This document shows, piece by piece, positions 5,803 to 7,290 of a DNA stretch of 7,290 nt (the stretch's first letter is position 1; every line of letters begins with the position of its first letter). This stretch comes from WTJH01 sp049598145 (GTDB lineage Bacteria > Bacteroidota > Bacteroidia > Flavobacteriales > Flavobacteriaceae): positions 1-7,290 of the forward strand of contig JBMYNJ010000074.1 of NCBI GenBank assembly GCA_049598145.1, written 5' to 3'. The notes under the pieces were generated by a model that was not told where the DNA came from, did no database searches, and saw only the letters and a program-made list of their open reading frames with translations. A program made the position numbers and the translations under genes.

Positions 5803-7065
5803 ATGTCTAAAGTAGGATTTAGAATTCGTTCCCAAGAGAAACTTGTTTCAATTTATGTGTATGTCTACGGTGAAAATAATCAAAGGATTGAAAAATCTAC
5901 AGGATTAATTACCAATTCTAATCATTGGGATCGAATTCAACAGCGGTCAAAAGACATCCTGGGAGCCCAGTGAATCAATAAACTTTTGGACACGCTTGAA
6001 GCTAAACTTGTTGATGGGCTTAACTTACTTTACTCCCAAGGATTTTCTCCTACAAGCAACTGGTTGGAGAACCAGTTGTCAGTGGTATTTAACAGAAAAC
6101 CCAAGTCCAATGCCAATCTGCTTTTCTATCAAATCGATCTGTTTATTGAAAAAGCCCCCTTTCGAAATAAAGGCATGGAAAAAGAAATTGGACTTAGAAT
6201 CAATACGATCCGGAATTATAAGTCACTGAAAAGATTAGTTATTGCTTATGAAAATTATTCATCCTCAAGTATTATTCTAGAAGAAGTGAACAAATCATTT
6301 GTAGAGTCCTTCACCAAATGGATGCTAGATCACAAAGGGTATAGTGTAAATTATACTGCCAACATTATTCGATTGCTTAAGGCTATTTGTAGCGAAGCAG
6401 AAAAAAATGGAATCAAAGTTCATTATTATGCCAAGTTTATAAGTTCATTTAACCAGGCCCGGTCGGATCGATATCTACAAATCATTTCTTTTGAAGAAAT
6501 ACAAAAAATCAAGAATGCCCAAAATTTAACCTACAGGGAAAAGAATGCTCAGGCTTGGATATTAATTGGACTTTATCTAGGACAAAGGGTTTCTGATCTT
6601 CTTTCTATTTCTCCTGGGAATGTTAGAGCTTCTAAAAATGGAGGGGTCTATGTCGATGTCCTTCAGAAAAAGACGGGACGTTCAGTAACCATTGGAGTCA
6701 TCGACCCATATGTTGTTAACCTTTTGAGGGAAAAATTTCCTACTCCTATCTATGCACAAAAATTTAATTATTTAATGAAACAGGTATGTGAAAAAGCAGG
6801 GTTGAATGATGTGGTTAAGGGATATAAGCTATCTAAGTCTCCTAAGAGAAAAGTTTTTGGAGAATATTATAAATGGGAAATTATTGCTGCCCACGATCTT
6901 AGACGCTCATTCGCTACCAATTATTTTGGTAAAATAGAGACACCGCTTTTAATGCATATCACTGGACATACCAAAGAGACGACTTTTTTAAAATATATTG
7001 GAAGGAATCAAAATCGTGATTCATTCGCAGATGCTTTTATGGAAAAAGCTCGATTTATTGAGTAG
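5803..7065 (+). pseudogene. Tyrosine recombinase/integrase interrupted by in-frame TGA at codon 57
   Basis: From the ATG at 5803 one reading frame of 420 codons runs to TAG at 7063-7065, broken only by TGA at 5971-5973. The 56 codons before the stop encode VGFRIRSQEKLVSIYVYVYG and STGLITNSNHWD, the pattern of the N-terminal arm-DNA-binding domain of Bacteroidota integrases. After the stop the frame continues with INKLLDTLEAKL, exactly the helix that normally follows, so no bases are missing and a single substitution explains the break. The downstream part has the SAM-like core-binding domain and a complete catalytic domain. TGA ends neighbouring genes, so it is a true stop here. The gene is probably a recent pseudogene or encodes a shortened enzyme, unless the stop is a sequencing error or is read through. 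The leader is A-rich (AAAAATCAAATA before ATG), normal for the phylum. Confidence 0.75.
5986..7065 (+). CDS. Tyrosine recombinase, core-binding and catalytic part still open
   Basis: After the TGA, an uninterrupted frame of 359 residues can begin at TTG 5986; the first in-frame ATG is only at 6175. Residues about 45-150 form the helical core-binding (SAM-like) domain. Residues about 165-355 form the catalytic domain. The catalytic set is complete: Arg201 in GQRVSDLL, Lys228/229 in QKKTG, His303 and Arg306 in AHDLRRSFATN, His328 in TGHT, and the nucleophile Tyr337 in FLKYIG. In this family the enzyme cuts and rejoins DNA through a 3'-phosphotyrosine to integrate or excise mobile elements or invert segments. 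Without the arm-binding domain, any product might still bind core sites but would lose arm-site contacts. Whether translation really starts here is unproven: the only SD-like GGGAG (5961-5965) is about 20 nt from the TTG, too far for a normal site. Confidence 0.6.
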   Translation: MDTLEAKLVDGLNLLYSQGFSPTSNWLENQLSVVFNRKPKSNANLLFYQIDLFIEKAPFRNKGMEKEIGLRINTIRNYKSLKRLVIAYENYSSSSIILEEVNKSFVESFTKWMLDHKGYSVNYTANIIRLLKAICSEAEKNGIKVHYYAKFISSFNQARSDRYLQIISFEEIQKIKNAQNLTYREKNAQAWILIGLYLGQRVSDLLSISPGNVRASKNGGVYVDVLQKKTGRSVTIGVIDPYVVNLLREKFPTPIYAQKFNYLMKQVCEKAGLNDVVKGYKLSKSPKRKVFGEYYKWEIIAAHDLRRSFATNYFGKIETPLLMHITGHTKETTFLKYIGRNQNRDSFADAFMEKARFIE

Positions 7066-7261
7066 GATGTGGAGTATTTTTAAAAGGCCCCTCATCTTTC
7101 CACTCTTGAATTCTTTCCCTTGTAAACTGATCTCGGGTAGGTTTCATTTTTGGAAGAATAAAGGATGATAGATGAGTAAGTAGTTTAATTTTATCTGAGT
7201 AAGAAAGGTCTTTTGAGTTTAAAAGCAGATCATCTAAAACATCATCGTAGAGGAGTTTCAT
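7055..7261 (-). CDS. Small hypothetical protein, possibly element-encoded
   Basis: This 68-residue frame starts at ATG 7259-7261 after an A-rich GAAGAAAAA leader and ends with TAA at 7055-7057. The frame is also open upstream to the right edge (RLEPNIEEK before the Met), so the true protein may be longer. I do not recognise it with confidence. The first half is acidic and helical (YDDVLDDLLL), followed by YSDKIKLLTHLSSFILPK, then a charged tail (RERIQEWKDEG). The LxxxDKIKLLxxLxxFILPK pattern recalls small phage or element proteins, including some terminase small-subunit-like ones, but that is a loose impression. It is convergent with the recombinase, and their 3' ends overlap by 11 bp. No signal peptide or membrane segment is visible. 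Confidence 0.5.
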   Translation of the reverse strand: MKLLYDDVLDDLLLNSKDLSYSDKIKLLTHLSSFILPKMKPTRDQFTRERIQEWKDEGPFKNTPHPTQ

Positions 7262-7290
7262 TTTTTCTTCTATGTTGGGCTCTAATCTTT

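Noticed and set aside
5971..5973. Alternative genetic code with TGA as a sense codon
   Set aside because: rfbA, rfbB and rfbD all end in TGA at normal family lengths, so TGA works as a stop in this genome.

Overview
The window looks like a Bacteroidota chromosome, probably a flavobacterial or related lineage. Three things point there: an OmpA-family protein with a chain of thrombospondin type 3 (TSP3) calcium repeats between barrel and peptidoglycan domain, A-rich leaders without clear Shine-Dalgarno sequences, and a tyrosine recombinase of the type common in that phylum. TGA ends at least three intact genes here (rfbA, rfbB, rfbD), so the standard code applies.

Layout. Positions 2-235 (+) hold the 3' end of a gene whose product resembles the C-terminal RNA-binding domain of DbpA-type DEAD-box helicases. 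It converges on an ompA-like gene (303-1643, -), whose rho-independent terminator lies between them at 247-272. Next is a compact minus-strand cluster, read from right to left: a small HxGH nucleotidyltransferase (5143-5568), rfbA (4246-5115), rfbC (3707-4249), rfbD (2843-3706) and rfbB (1743-2756). The four rfb genes are the full pathway from glucose-1-phosphate and dTTP to dTDP-L-rhamnose, the rhamnose donor for surface polysaccharide or O-antigen. rfbA and rfbC overlap in a GTGA and rfbC and rfbD abut, so the set is very likely co-transcribed. ompA downstream appears to have its own promoter.

From about 5570 to the right edge the character changes. A 234-bp divergent spacer with nested inverted repeats leads into a tyrosine recombinase (5803-7065, +). 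Its reading frame is cut by an in-frame TGA at codon 57, exactly between the N-terminal arm-binding region and the rest. All catalytic residues (R, K, HxxR, H, Y) remain in one open frame after the stop. A small unrecognised gene (7055-7261, -, possibly extending off the window) converges on it with an 11-bp tail overlap. This end is more AT-rich than the rfb cluster and is probably the edge of an integrated element beside a polysaccharide locus.

I see no tRNA, rRNA, CRISPR array or insertion sequence. The dTDP-rhamnose and OmpA parts are ordinary. The points most worth checking are the interrupted recombinase, the unassigned nucleotidyltransferase at the head of the rhamnose cluster, and the loss of the usual Asp in the OmpA peptidoglycan-binding motif.
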